Assembly: GCA_016214985.1 (NCBI GenBank)
Contig: JACRMM010000006.1
Coordinates: forward strand, 1-33,679
Source: Deltaproteobacteria bacterium
GTDB lineage: Bacteria > Desulfobacterota > Deferrisomatia > Deferrisomatales > JACRMM01
DNA: 33,679 nt
Direction of reading: 5' to 3'
Both the position numbers and the translations under genes were made by a program. This document shows, piece after piece, positions 14,495 to 22,937 of this stretch. The notes below the pieces were generated by a model, which ran no database searches, was not told where the DNA came from, and saw only the letters and a program-made list of their open reading frames with translations. Numbering within the stretch: position 1 is the stretch's first letter; each line of letters starts with the position of its first letter.

Positions 14495-16111
14495 TTACTC
14501 CGACCGGAAGGGGCGCTCACCCTTGCTCATCCGATCGAGGATCTCCTCGAACGCCCACGGTGTGACCGAGTCTTCGCGATACCGGCCCGCGGCCCACGCG
14601 TGCAGGGATCCCTTGGTCAGCAGGGCGACCGGCGCCTTCCAGATGGCGTTGAGGTTGCGCAGCGTCGGCTTGATCCAGTCCGGCCGAAGCGCCCGGCCGT
14701 CGTCGCGGTGGTACAGGAGGAGGCCCCCATCGCGGAAATCCGTGTCGATGACGTAGATCCGAGGGCGGTAGAAATGCGTGTAGAAGCGCAGCATCTCCTC
14801 CCGGATCGGCTCCGGGTCGAGCCACACCCACCGTTCATCGGCGCGAACGACGTCGGCGGGCTTCACGCCGAGGCGCTCGGCGGTTCCCCGGTCGATCCGG
14901 TTCAGCTGGAGTTCGTCGATGAGAGAGGTCGAGAGGAACCGCCGCAGGAACTCATAGTCGGTCAGCGTGCGCACGAGGTGTCCCAGGGCCTCGACGGGAT
15001 CGATGCCGGTCTCCACCTTCCAGTGCTCCTTCACTTCCCGGTCCGTCTCCGTGGTGTAGGCCAGACTGACTTTCCCGTCTCGATACAGCTCTTCGATGTG
15101 GCGCCAGAGGTGGTAGCCCAGGTGATAGGGGTTGCGCGCAAAGTACGGGCGCGGGTAGCACACGCCGGAGAAAACGCGGCAGTACTCGATGATGCCTTTG
15201 ACGGCGCGCTCCCGGAAGAGCTCGGTCATCAGCTTCTTCTCCCAGTACATGGCCCACCCCTCGTTCATGATCTGGGTGCGCCGCACGAAGTCCTGGGGCG
15301 CGCGGGCCACGTACTGGTAGTCGAGGATCGCCCGCTCGGCGACGCTCGCCGGGGCGTGGTAGCGCAGGAAGCCGAACACATCCTGGCAGGGGGCCCGGAG
15401 GAGGAAGCCCCGGCGGCTGAGGGTCTCCCGCCGCCGCCGCTGCGTGAGCTCCCGCTGGAAGACTCCGCCCGAGCTGCCGGCGTGCAGGAGCGTATCGAGG
15501 GTCTCGAACACGGGCTGCACCGTGGGCCGAGAAGGTTCTTCTTCCAGCGAGTACTCGTGGCCCATCGCCGTCTCGGTGAGCACCGAGCCGTCGAGGTTGA
15601 ACTGGGAGTTGGGTGCGATGAGGCTCGCCGCGGACTCGCAGGCATTCCAGTAGGCGGTGTAGTCCTTCTCCCCCATCTGCTGCCGCGCGAGGTCCACCTT
15701 GCGCACGAGGTGCAGGACGAACTCGGTGCGTTCGGGGTTCGAATCCCGCAGCACGTTGAGCTCCGAGAACTCGCAGTGCCCGACCACGTGGGCCATCACC
15801 GAGGCCTGCGTGACCGGTGGGTTGCTGCTGTTCAGATACGCGTAGGAGGGATTTCCGGTCTGGACGACCTCGTAGTAGAGCGTGGTCTCCTGCCCCGTTT
15901 CGATCCGGTGGCGGCGGTTGACCATGCGCTTGCCCTCCCAGATGTTGGTCGGGCTCCGGGGATAGACGTTCTTTTCGAGCAGCGACGCGAACTCCAGTCC
16001 CTCGAGAATGAAGAAGCGGATCTCAGGCAGCGTCCGGCCGAACGCTCGGGCGTGGTGCAGCACCCGGTCGAGAAGGGCGGCGAGCGCGGGATCGCTCTGG
16101 ACGCTACGCAC
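14495..16111 (-). CDS. spoVR: SpoVR family protein
   Basis: This 538-aa protein matches the SpoVR/YcgB family throughout. The N-terminal LYYEVVQTGNPSYAYLNSSN, the conserved HVVGHCEFSELN segment, the DVFGFLRYHAP motif, QIMNEGWAMYWEKKLM and the NPYHLGYHLWRHIEELY block are all present. The length is typical. SpoVR is needed for spore cortex formation in Bacillus; in non-sporulating bacteria it is co-transcribed with prkA and yeaH/yhbH in stress responses. It starts at GTG 16109-16111, eight bases inside the end of the DUF444 gene, with GGAGAG just upstream, so translation is coupled. No enzymatic activity is established for the family. Confidence 0.95.
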   Translation of the reverse strand: MRSVQSDPALAALLDRVLHHARAFGRTLPEIRFFILEGLEFASLLEKNVYPRSPTNIWEGKRMVNRRHRIETGQETTLYYEVVQTGNPSYAYLNSSNPPVTQASVMAHVVGHCEFSELNVLRDSNPERTEFVLHLVRKVDLARQQMGEKDYTAYWNACESAASLIAPNSQFNLDGSVLTETAMGHEYSLEEEPSRPTVQPVFETLDTLLHAGSSGGVFQRELTQRRRRETLSRRGFLLRAPCQDVFGFLRYHAPASVAERAILDYQYVARAPQDFVRRTQIMNEGWAMYWEKKLMTELFRERAVKGIIEYCRVFSGVCYPRPYFARNPYHLGYHLWRHIEELYRDGKVSLAYTTETDREVKEHWKVETGIDPVEALGHLVRTLTDYEFLRRFLSTSLIDELQLNRIDRGTAERLGVKPADVVRADERWVWLDPEPIREEMLRFYTHFYRPRIYVIDTDFRDGGLLLYHRDDGRALRPDWIKPTLRNLNAIWKAPVALLTKGSLHAWAAGRYREDSVTPWAFEEILDRMSKGERPFRSE

Positions 16112-17168
16112 GGCGCTCTCCGAACAGGGTCTTGATGACCTCCACGGTCGCGCGCTTGTCGCGCATCTCCGCCAGGCGGATCACCTTGTCCGAAGTCCAC
16201 ACCTTCTCCACTTCCCGGTTGAGGTAGCTGAACCGGCTCGGCTTCACCTCGACCAGGCCCACGCAGTTGAACATGGGCCGCAGCGTCTGCCGAAGGATGG
16301 TGACGATCTCCTCGGCGTCCCCCTCGAAGATCTCCCCGTCGCCGAAGTAGAACCCATAGAAGTTCGTGGAGGGCACGTCGTACTCGTTGAACGCCACCTG
16401 ACTGACCAGATCGAACACCGGTGAGGCGCGGGTGCCGCCCGCGGTGCTGACGCGGTAGAAGTCGTCGGCCGATACTTCGTAGGCGTCGACGTCGTGGACG
16501 AAGAAGCGGTGATCGACGTTGCCGACCCCGTAGTTGAAGTCGAGCCAGTGGTGGATGAAGCTCACGAGGCGCTTTTCGAGGTCGAGCCGCTCGCCATACG
16601 TGGAATAGGAGATGTCGCCCATGTAGAAGACGACGGCCTTGAAGCGCGGCCGTTCCTCGCGCTGCGGTACTTTGTAGCGTCGGTCACGCCGCCGGACCTG
16701 GACCTCGAGACGGTCTTCGGCCGGGTCGTAGAGGCCGAGCCCGATGCTGGAGCGCAGGGCGCGCTTGAAGGTGCGCCGCTTGTCGAGGACGATCCCTACC
16801 GGGCCGAAGGTCTTGAAGGCGTACGAGACCTCCTTGATCTTCCCCTTTCCCTCCTTCGTCAGGTCGGGCAGGCCGAGCTTCGCCGCCACCAGCTCCATGA
16901 ACCGCTCGAAGGGAACGCTGAAGCGCAGTCGCTCCTTCTCGGTCCCGGGCCCCTGACCCTTGCCGCCCCCGCCCTCTCCGCTGTCGTCGTAGACGAAAGT
17001 CGGCGGCACGATGTCGTCCATTTCGATGACGATGTCGCTCCCCCGGTCTCCCAGGCGGTCCAGGTCGCCGTCGCTCAGGATCGTCTCGACGAGGTCCTTG
17101 AGCTCCTCCTCGACGAAATCGTTGAAGAAACCTTCCGAGTCGTTGGAGGAGATCTCGTCGTAGGTCAT
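16104..17168 (-). CDS. yeaH: YeaH/YhbH (DUF444) VWA-like protein
   Basis: This 354-aa DUF444 protein is the standard partner of PrkA and SpoVR. Its acidic N-terminal half (NDFVEEELKDLVETILSDGD) precedes a von Willebrand A-type fold at about 180-330. The metal-site DxSxS appears as GDISYSTYGERLDLEKRLV, and a GGTRASP segment supplies the usual Thr. A final ERRA ends the protein. Two ATGs lie six bases apart. 17168 is preferred because AGGA is seven bases upstream of it, whereas for 17174 the motif is almost adjacent. It starts 13 bases after the prkA stop and overlaps spoVR by eight bases. In enterobacteria the prkA/yeaH homologues respond to nitrogen starvation and stationary phase. Confidence 0.93.
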   Translation of the reverse strand: MTYDEISSNDSEGFFNDFVEEELKDLVETILSDGDLDRLGDRGSDIVIEMDDIVPPTFVYDDSGEGGGGKGQGPGTEKERLRFSVPFERFMELVAAKLGLPDLTKEGKGKIKEVSYAFKTFGPVGIVLDKRRTFKRALRSSIGLGLYDPAEDRLEVQVRRRDRRYKVPQREERPRFKAVVFYMGDISYSTYGERLDLEKRLVSFIHHWLDFNYGVGNVDHRFFVHDVDAYEVSADDFYRVSTAGGTRASPVFDLVSQVAFNEYDVPSTNFYGFYFGDGEIFEGDAEEIVTILRQTLRPMFNCVGLVEVKPSRFSYLNREVEKVWTSDKVIRLAEMRDKRATVEVIKTLFGERRA

Positions 17169-17181
17169 GGTCATGTCCTGA

Positions 17182-19404
17182 CTACGTCAGGATGCTCGTG
17201 GCGTTCGCCGTGACCGTGAGCGCCTGGAACGCGCACTTCCCGCAGTAGCCGAGGTTCTCCATGAGGTACCGAACGGTTTCGTTGAGTTGCTCCTGCTCCT
17301 TCGAGTGGACGCCGGCCGCGCTCGAGCCGCTCTTGATCCAGCCGAGCAGTTTGATGTTCTCCCGGGCCTTGAACTCGTTCTCGAAGACGTAGCGCTTGAT
17401 GGCGTTCTGGTAGGAAGGCTCGTCTTCGAGCAGGACCTCGTAGCCGACGCTGGCGATCGCGTCGGAGAGCTCCTTTCGGAACACGTCCTTCTCGGGGATC
17501 CCCAGGTACTGCTCGATGGCCTGCATGAACTTCTCGTCCGGCTGGACGTCGGCCTGGGTCACCTCGTGCTTGACCGTGGTGGAGTGGGCGTAGGCGCGCA
17601 CGTGGTCGGTGTAGCGCTTCCACGTTGTCTCGACGACGGACTCGTCCCGGAGCACGGCGCTGTAGACGTCGCTCGCCACCTGGTTGAAGATCCACCCCTT
17701 GGCCAGCGGCAGCACCTTCTGCACGTAGTGAGACTGCCGCGTCTTGTCCGTGGCGAAGGCTTCCTTCAGCGCATTCTCCATCCGCAGGTAGAGGTCCAGG
17801 GGCGTTACGCACGGGTTTCGCAGCGCGACCGACGTGATCATCGCCGGCTCCCCCTCCTCGTCATGAAGGCGCTTGATGTTCGCCGCGTACTCGTTGATCT
17901 GGAAGTGTTCGGTCTTCTCGAAGACGTTCTGGATGAACCGGGGATCGAGGCCGAAGGTCCCCTCCGAGGGCTTGATGAACTCGAACTCCTCGAGGATCGT
18001 GCGCGCCAGATTGCTGTCCACGCCGCTGTCCGCGCGCCCGGCGTAGATCAGGGCTTTCTGGAGCAGCGTCAGGTTCGGATTCTGTTTCGACTCGTAGAGG
18101 CGTGTCATCACCGAGGCCAGGCTCAGGAACTGGAGGCTATGGGGCGCCACGTGGGCGAGGTGTTTCTTCTCGGGGGCCCAGCGCCTTCGGTCGTTCGCGT
18201 ACGTGTACGCGTAGATCTTCTCCTCGTCCTGAAAGGTGACCGAGAGGGGCATCTCGATGAAGGTCGTCCGGGACCGCAGCGCCTCGAAGCTCTCGTTGGC
18301 CATGAACATGTTGAACTCGTGGAAGTTCGTGTGGCCGATGATGACCCCGTTGAACGGCACGGGCGGCTGCCCCTCGGGCTTGAAGAAGCGGTCCTGGGTG
18401 GCGAAGAGCATCTCGTAGAGGAACCGGTCGGAGAGCTTCAGGATCTCGTGGATCTCGACCAGGCCGTTCGCACCGGCACAGAGCTCGCCCTTGTAGTCGT
18501 GCACCAGGGGGTGGGACTCGCTGCCGAAACGCGGCAAGAGGCTGTAGTCGATGTTGCCCACGAGCGACCCGGCCTCCTGGCTCTTCTCGTCGCGTGGGGT
18601 GTAGGAGCCGATCCCCGTCTTGGTGCGGGCGTCGTAGATCATGCGTTTCACCCTCAGGTACGGCAGCAGACCTCCGGTGGTCAGCCGCTTCGCCCGTCGG
18701 AACTCCCGGAGCACATGGTCCGCGTACGGCGACACCAGGCCGTCGATCTCGATCCGGAACTCGCCGTCGTAGTGGGGGTGCAACCGGAAGAACTCGTCCA
18801 TGTTGCCGGCGGCGTGGACCCATTCGTTGAGCTTCGCGGTGAACGAGGGCCGAAGGCTCGGCGGGATGACCTGGAAGGGCTTCTCGAAGAGGGGACTCTG
18901 GAGGTAGTAGACGCCTTCCTCCGCGAACAGGGCCTTCTCCTTGAGCCGTTCGTCGACCGTCGGCAGAAGCAGGGTGTAGGTTTTTCCGGCTTCCGAACGC
19001 GAGTACGCGTTGAGCGCGAGCTTCACGGCGTCCATGGACCGCGACTTGGCGGCGCCCGGTGGGCCGAGCAGGATCCACAGCCGCTTCGACGCCTCCAACC
19101 CCCGGCTCGCGTTGGAGATCTTCTCGACGAGGTTCTCCTTGGCCTTCTGCTGACCGAAGACCACGTACGGGCCGACCAGCCCCTCGTTCTCAAAGAACGC
19201 GTAGCGGTGCTTGATGGGCTTACCGGGGATCACGCTGTACTCCACGCCGCTCGACAGCATCATGTCGTGGAGGAGTTGGAAGGTGTTGCGGGCGACCCAG
19301 GGCTCCTGCCGGACCAACTCCAGGTACTCCGTGAATGTGAGGATCTCCTCCTCCGGGCTCTGCTCGGACGCGCGGTCGAGGAGGCTCGTCAGCTCGCTCA
19401 GCAT
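17182..19404 (-). CDS. prkA: PrkA family serine protein kinase (first gene of operon)
   Basis: This 740-aa AAA+/PrkA protein opens the operon. It has the conserved N-terminal FTEYLELVRQEPWVARNTFQ, Walker A GPPGAAKS at 114-121, GGLLPYLRVKRMIYD and the NIDYSLLPRFGSESHPLVHD block. A glycine-rich GELCAGANGLVEIHEILKLSD and FNGVIIGHTNFHEFN also match PrkA, and the C-terminus ends in the family's YLMENLGYCGKCAFQAL. Kinase or AAA-protease activities have been reported for Bacillus PrkA. ATG 19402-19404 follows GGAGGGAGACG. The length is about 100 residues above the usual 640. The promoter should lie in the 184-base gap shared with the divergent cysteine-rich gene. Confidence 0.95.
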   Translation of the reverse strand: MLSELTSLLDRASEQSPEEEILTFTEYLELVRQEPWVARNTFQLLHDMMLSSGVEYSVIPGKPIKHRYAFFENEGLVGPYVVFGQQKAKENLVEKISNASRGLEASKRLWILLGPPGAAKSRSMDAVKLALNAYSRSEAGKTYTLLLPTVDERLKEKALFAEEGVYYLQSPLFEKPFQVIPPSLRPSFTAKLNEWVHAAGNMDEFFRLHPHYDGEFRIEIDGLVSPYADHVLREFRRAKRLTTGGLLPYLRVKRMIYDARTKTGIGSYTPRDEKSQEAGSLVGNIDYSLLPRFGSESHPLVHDYKGELCAGANGLVEIHEILKLSDRFLYEMLFATQDRFFKPEGQPPVPFNGVIIGHTNFHEFNMFMANESFEALRSRTTFIEMPLSVTFQDEEKIYAYTYANDRRRWAPEKKHLAHVAPHSLQFLSLASVMTRLYESKQNPNLTLLQKALIYAGRADSGVDSNLARTILEEFEFIKPSEGTFGLDPRFIQNVFEKTEHFQINEYAANIKRLHDEEGEPAMITSVALRNPCVTPLDLYLRMENALKEAFATDKTRQSHYVQKVLPLAKGWIFNQVASDVYSAVLRDESVVETTWKRYTDHVRAYAHSTTVKHEVTQADVQPDEKFMQAIEQYLGIPEKDVFRKELSDAIASVGYEVLLEDEPSYQNAIKRYVFENEFKARENIKLLGWIKSGSSAAGVHSKEQEQLNETVRYLMENLGYCGKCAFQALTVTANATSILT

Positions 19405-19588
19405 CGTCTCCCTCCAGGCTGGCTGGGTCTTCCGCGGGCCCTGTGCGCCTTCCGGGCTGCGGGGGTCGTCTCCGTAAAGCTACTCCACCGCCGCGGCTCT
19501 GCCAACCCCGGGTGCGCGGCCGCCGAGCCACGGTGAAGGAGAGGCCCTTCCTTAAAGGATTTGCGTCATTGGACCGAAAAAGTGTTCT

Positions 19589-19843
19589 ATGCTGCTGAAC
19601 GCGCCTCCGCAAACGATCGCCGCCGCGGCCGACTGCCCGTTCCTGCCCCACTGCCGCCTGCTCGCCTCGGAGCTCACCCGACGGCCGCTGATCGCCCGCG
19701 TCTACCGGGACACCTTCTGTCTCGAGGGGGGGCTCTCTTGCGGTCGACGGATGGTGGCCGAACAGCTCGGCCCGGAGTGCGTGCCCCCAGGGCTCTTTCC
19801 CGGCCATCTGGGCACGGCGAAGCGTTTCCTCGCCGGCGCGTGA
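19589..19843 (+). CDS. Small cysteine-rich protein (84 aa)
   Basis: The protein has five cysteines (16, 22, 44, 51, 64) in a CPFLPHC / YRDTFC / SCGRR / PEC pattern, with VPPGLFPG near the end. Small proteins with a C-x5-C...YC...C-R-R layout and a nearby VP..L.P motif recur in deltaproteobacterial-type genomes as I recall; they are uncharacterised and may bind a metal. It starts at ATG 19589 with no good ribosome-binding site, and TTGCGT at 19561 with TATGCT at 19588 could be promoter elements, which would imply a leaderless or later start. It is divergent from prkA, so the 19405-19588 gap holds both promoters. The function is unknown. Confidence 0.6.
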   Translation: MLLNAPPQTIAAAADCPFLPHCRLLASELTRRPLIARVYRDTFCLEGGLSCGRRMVAEQLGPECVPPGLFPGHLGTAKRFLAGA

Positions 19844-19987
19844 CGCCTCGCGTGTCCTCGGGTCTCCCGCCCGCAGTCCGAGCCCACCGACGGTCCCGGC
19901 GGCATCCGGGGGGTCGCCGTCGTTCTTGACCGAAGGGCCGGGGAGGGTACAGTCGCGGCAAGAAACGCACGACGCTGGAGGAGAGCG

Positions 19988-20596
19988 ATGCCGGAAGCGA
20001 CACGTGAGGATCTGGACGGGCTGGGCATCGGGACCAAGGTTCGAGAGCTTCGCCAGAAGCGCCGCTACACGCTCCAGGACCTCTCGGCCCGCACCGGGGT
20101 CTCCAAGGAGATCCTGGCTCAGCTGGAAGGCGGGGAGGTGATGCCGCCGGTGGCGACGCTGCTCAGGGTCGCCCGGGGGCTCGACGTGAACGTCGCGTAC
20201 TTCCTGCATCCCGGCACGGAGGAGGTGGAGCGGAAGGCAGCGGTGACCCGGGTGGCCGAGCGCCGCCAGATCGCCCGGCGGAGCCACCACGATCCGGGCC
20301 AGATCGGGTACACCTACGAGTCGGTCGAGCTGCACAAGACCCGAAAGCACATGGAGCCGTTCCTCGTGACGTTCCAACCGGTCGAGAAGCGGGACATGGT
20401 CTTCTACTCCCACGAAGGGGAGGAGTGCGTGTTCCTGCTCGAAGGAGAGCTCGAGTTCCGCACGGCCGAGGAGGTGACGCGGCTGCGCGAGGGCGACTGC
20501 CTCTACTTCGAGTCGGACATGGCGCACGCCTTTCGGAGTCTCGGCGACGCGCCCGCCAAAGCGCTGATCGTCGTGTACGCGGCGGAGAAGGGGTAG
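19988..20596 (+). CDS. XRE-family regulator with C-terminal cupin domain
   Basis: This 202-aa transcription factor has a Cro/C1 helix-turn-helix at about 16-70 (VRELRQKRRYTLQDLSARTG) and a cupin sensor domain at about 115-200, with GEECVFLLEGELEFR and GDCLYFESDMAHAFRS. The cupin presumably binds a small ligand; SutR/PuuR-like relatives respond to small metabolites. Its TAG stop overlaps the GTG start of the oxidoreductase gamma subunit by one base, so it is the first gene of that operon and likely an autoregulator whose ligand is the pathway substrate or product. ATG 19988 follows GGAGGAGAGCG. The 19844-19987 gap holds the likely promoter. Confidence 0.93.
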   Translation: MPEATREDLDGLGIGTKVRELRQKRRYTLQDLSARTGVSKEILAQLEGGEVMPPVATLLRVARGLDVNVAYFLHPGTEEVERKAAVTRVAERRQIARRSHHDPGQIGYTYESVELHKTRKHMEPFLVTFQPVEKRDMVFYSHEGEECVFLLEGELEFRTAEEVTRLREGDCLYFESDMAHAFRSLGDAPAKALIVVYAAEKG

Positions 20597-21171
20597 TGGT
20601 CGAGATCCGATTCCACGGCCGCGGGGGCCAGGGTGCCGTGGTGGCGTCGACGATCCTGGCCTGCGCGCTCTTTCGAGAGGGCAAGCACGCCCAGGCCTTC
20701 CCGGCCTTCGGGGTGGAGCGGCGAGGGGCCCCTGTGGAGGCGTACGTGCGGGTCGACGACCGGAAGGTGCTCCTGCGCACGAACGTCTACACCCCCGATC
20801 ACGTCGTGGTGCTCGATCCCACCCTCGTCCAGGTCGTCGATGTCTCGCGGGGGCTCAAACCGGGCGGCGTACTGCTCGTCAACGCGGACAAGACTCCGGC
20901 CGCGCTGCAGTCCGCGGGGTCGTTCGCGGTGTGCACCGTGGACGCGAGCCGGCTCGCGCTGCGCCATCGCCTCGGGTCCCGTACCCACCCCATCGTGAAC
21001 ACCGCCATCCTGGGCGCACTCGCCCGCGCGACCGGCCTGGTTTCGCTGGAGGCGGTGTGCGAGGCCATCCACCAGGAAGTCCCGTCCTACCACGAAGCCA
21101 ACGCCGCCGCGGCGAGAGAGGCCTGGGAGGCCGTCGTCTTCCCCGCCGCGGCCGACGGAGGCGCGCCGTGA
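20596..21171 (+). CDS. 2-oxoacid:ferredoxin oxidoreductase, gamma subunit
   Basis: This 191-aa protein begins VVEIRFHGRGGQGAVVASTI, the defining N-terminus of gamma subunits of pyruvate, ketoisovalerate and phenylglyoxylate ferredoxin oxidoreductases. The AFPAFGVERRGAPVEAYVR segment is equally conserved. The subunit completes the multi-subunit enzyme that decarboxylates a 2-oxoacid to an acyl-CoA with reduced ferredoxin. GTG 20596-20598 overlaps the regulator's stop by one base, and its own TGA overlaps the next GTG by four bases. The gamma-first order, followed by a GltD-like subunit, differs from the usual gamma-delta-alpha-beta order of pyruvate enzymes. The substrate cannot be fixed from sequence. 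Confidence 0.93.
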   Translation: MVEIRFHGRGGQGAVVASTILACALFREGKHAQAFPAFGVERRGAPVEAYVRVDDRKVLLRTNVYTPDHVVVLDPTLVQVVDVSRGLKPGGVLLVNADKTPAALQSAGSFAVCTVDASRLALRHRLGSRTHPIVNTAILGALARATGLVSLEAVCEAIHQEVPSYHEANAAAAREAWEAVVFPAAADGGAP

Positions 21172-22937
21172 GCCGCGTCGCCTTCCGCGGAGCAGCGGAT
21201 CTCCCCCTGACCCCCAGGTCGCAGGGCTCCATGCTCTGGAACCACACCGGATCGTGGCGCTACTTGCGACCCCGGTATCAGGACAAGGTCGCCCCATGCA
21301 GCGAGGCGTGTCCCGCCGGCGAGGACATCGCGCTCATCGAGCTCCTGGCCGGGCAGGGTGCGTTCGAGCAGGCCTGGCTGCGCATCCGCGAGGAGAATCC
21401 GCTGCCCGGAGTCTGCGGCCGCGTGTGCTACCACCCCTGCGAGGCGGCGTGCAACCGGCGCGAGTACGACGACGCGGTGTCGGTGAGCTCCCTGGAGCGC
21501 TACCTCGCCGACCACGCCTGGACGCAGGGGCTCGCGCCCGATCGACCCGGGCCCGAGGCTGAGCCCGGTGGCTGCCGGGTCGCGGTGGTGGGCGCCGGGC
21601 CCGCCGGGCTGACCGCGGCGTACCATCTTCGGCGGCGGGGATGCAGCGTCGCGCTCTTCGACGCCCGCGAAGAGCCGGGCGGAATGCTGCGCTACGGCAT
21701 TCCGGAGTATCGCCTTCCGGCGGACCTCCTGGCCTGGGAAGCCGGGCTGATCCTGGGCGACGGGGTGACCTTCCACCCGGGCCGCCGGCTCGGGGAGGAC
21801 CTGGCTTGGGACGAGCTCGGGGGCTTCGAGGCGGTGTTCGTGGCCGTGGGCGCGTGGACGCCGACGCGCCTCGAGGTGCCGGGTGCGGAGCTCTGCCTCG
21901 AGGGTCTCGAGATCCTGGAGGCGGTGCGTCGAGGCCGCAGCCCCGAGGTGGGCGGACCCGTGGCCGTGATCGGAGGAGGAAACACGGCGCTCGACGTTGC
22001 GCGCACGCTCCTTCGCCTCGGTGCGGAGCCGGAGGTCTTCTACCGGCGACGCGCCGAGGACATGCCGGCCTTGGCCGACGAGGTCCGGGAGGCCCGGGAG
22101 GAGGGGATCACGGTGCGGACCCTCCTGACCCCCGAGCGAGTGGAGTCCGCGCCGAAGGGGGGCCTGCGCCTCACGCTGTCGCCCCAGACGGTCTTGGACG
22201 TGGCCGAGGGAGGGAGGGCACGGGTGGTGCCGTCCGGTGCGGCACCGGTGGTACGCGACGTGACCGCGGTGGTCTCGGCCATCGGGGTCCGGCCATCGAA
22301 GGGCCTGCCGGCGGAGCTCTCGGACCCGGCCCGGACCGAGGCTGTGGGGCTCCACCTCCGCCGGGTCCGGCCCGACGCGGGCTGGGCGGCACGGCCGCCG
22401 GTGTTCCTGGGCGGCGACCTGGTCAACGAGCGAAGGGCGGTCGTGACGGCCATCGCCTCGGGCAAGGAGGCGGCGGTCGCGATCGGTGCGGCCCTCGCTG
22501 CGGCCGACGCCGGCGCCCTCTGGCCGCGGGCGCGTGTCGGGGGCCGGGGGGCGATCTCGCTCAACCGCCTCGCCGGCGGCGACCGCAGCGGCCGCGAGGA
22601 TCACGTGGTCGGTTTCGGGGAGCTCAACACGATCTACTTCGCCTACCAGGAGCGCCGCGAGCGCCCGAGGATCACCCGCGACGAGCGGAGAACGGGCTTC
22701 GACGAGGTGGGGATGCGGATCTCGGGCTCCATGGCGCTTCGCGAGGCGGAGCGGTGCTTCCACTGCGGCCTGTGCGACCAGTGCGACAACTGCTACCTCT
22801 TCTGCCCCGACGTGGCCGTGCGGCGCGACCTCCGGCAGGGGAGCCGGCAGATCGACTACGACTACTGCAAGGGGTGCGGCGTGTGCGTGGTCGAGTGCCC
22901 GCGAAACGCGATGCTGCTGGAGGAGGAGCCGCGATGA
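21168..22937 (+). CDS. GltD-like FAD/NAD(P) oxidoreductase fused to a ferredoxin (delta) domain
   Basis: This 589-aa fusion has a GltD-type N-terminal Fe-S domain with CSEAC at 44-48 and four cysteines at 83, 87, 91 and 95. An FAD-binding VAVVGAGPAGLTAAYHL follows at about 140, then an NAD(P)-binding VAVIGGGNTALDVARTL near 265. The C-terminal ferredoxin domain is cysteine-rich: CFHCGLCDQCDNCYLFCPD at about 530, then CKGCGVCVVECP. It can pass electrons between ferredoxin-type clusters and NAD(P)H, linking the oxidoreductase to pyridine nucleotide. The same pairing is known as PadH plus PadF in phenylglyoxylate oxidoreductase, here fused in one chain. GTG 21168-21170 starts inside the gamma stop (GTGA) and its end overlaps the alpha start (ATGA). 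Confidence 0.93.
   Translation: MSRVAFRGAADLPLTPRSQGSMLWNHTGSWRYLRPRYQDKVAPCSEACPAGEDIALIELLAGQGAFEQAWLRIREENPLPGVCGRVCYHPCEAACNRREYDDAVSVSSLERYLADHAWTQGLAPDRPGPEAEPGGCRVAVVGAGPAGLTAAYHLRRRGCSVALFDAREEPGGMLRYGIPEYRLPADLLAWEAGLILGDGVTFHPGRRLGEDLAWDELGGFEAVFVAVGAWTPTRLEVPGAELCLEGLEILEAVRRGRSPEVGGPVAVIGGGNTALDVARTLLRLGAEPEVFYRRRAEDMPALADEVREAREEGITVRTLLTPERVESAPKGGLRLTLSPQTVLDVAEGGRARVVPSGAAPVVRDVTAVVSAIGVRPSKGLPAELSDPARTEAVGLHLRRVRPDAGWAARPPVFLGGDLVNERRAVVTAIASGKEAAVAIGAALAAADAGALWPRARVGGRGAISLNRLAGGDRSGREDHVVGFGELNTIYFAYQERRERPRITRDERRTGFDEVGMRISGSMALREAERCFHCGLCDQCDNCYLFCPDVAVRRDLRQGSRQIDYDYCKGCGVCVVECPRNAMLLEEEPR

Noticed and set aside
17287..19536. 749-codon plus-strand frame opposite prkA
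   Set aside because: The product is Leu/Val/Asp/Arg-rich without domains; the minus-strand PrkA is unambiguous.
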